DNA from: Candidatus Uhrbacteria bacterium
GTDB taxonomy: Bacteria > Patescibacteriota > Patescibacteriia > UBA9934 > UBA9568
Length of the DNA stretch: 5,740 nucleotides
Direction: 5' to 3'
NCBI GenBank assembly: GCA_003497135.1
Contig: DNKR01000047.1
Coordinates: forward strand, 1 to 5,740
Both the position numbers and the translations under genes were made by a program. The notes below the pieces were generated by a model that had not been told where the DNA came from, ran no database searches, and worked only from the letters and a program-made list of their open reading frames with translations. Positions 5,725 to 5,740 of the stretch are shown here, piece after piece. The number at the start of each line of letters is the position of its first letter. Position 1 is the first letter of the stretch.

Positions 5725-5740
5725 ACTTTCACTGAAGCGC

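Noticed and set aside
5725..5740. A terminator or downstream gene after the giant protein
   Set aside because: Only 16 bases remain after the stop codon, and they contain no complete hairpin, T run or start codon.

Overview
The window looks like a piece of a small bacterial genome, most plausibly a Candidate Phyla Radiation (Patescibacteria) lineage. This is an inference from gene style, not from a marker gene. The pointers are a very large exported protein made of Asp-box and FG-GAP repeats that ends in a single dockerin-like EF-hand loop, short tightly packed genes with no Shine-Dalgarno sequences, a tiny two-helix membrane protein, and promoters with well-formed -10 boxes but weak -35 boxes. 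The three coding genes read normally with the standard code. The stops seen are TAA and TAG, and nothing suggests UGA recoding.

Left part (1-953, all on the minus strand): a tRNA-Gly(UCC) gene lies at the window edge with a convincing promoter of its own. Upstream of it, in transcription order, are a small two-helix membrane protein (953-702) and, 9 nt later, a class I SAM-dependent methyltransferase (692-153). The latter two probably form a bicistronic operon driven by an extended -10 promoter just in front of the membrane protein. That promoter leaves almost no leader, so the ATG at 953 is preferred over the upstream TTG at 977, which lies inside the promoter.

Right part (954-5740, plus strand): a 139-bp divergent intergenic region holds promoter-like sequences in both directions. 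The rest is one gene of about 1543 codons, complete within the window (1093-5724). It encodes an exported protein with, in order, a signal peptide or N-terminal anchor, about a dozen Ycf48/BNR-type Asp-box repeats (probably one or two beta-propellers), a beta-sandwich module, a fibronectin-III-like module, eleven FG-GAP/VCBS-type Asp-rich calcium loops (probably a second kind of propeller), and a dockerin-like EF-hand at the C-terminus. Twelve of its 13 cysteines fall into six local pairs, as expected for a disulfide-bonded extracellular protein.

The two sides have no obvious functional link; the divergent arrangement may be incidental. The most noteworthy item is the giant mosaic surface protein, which is a candidate adhesin or surface scaffold. 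I see no mobile element, CRISPR array or defence system.
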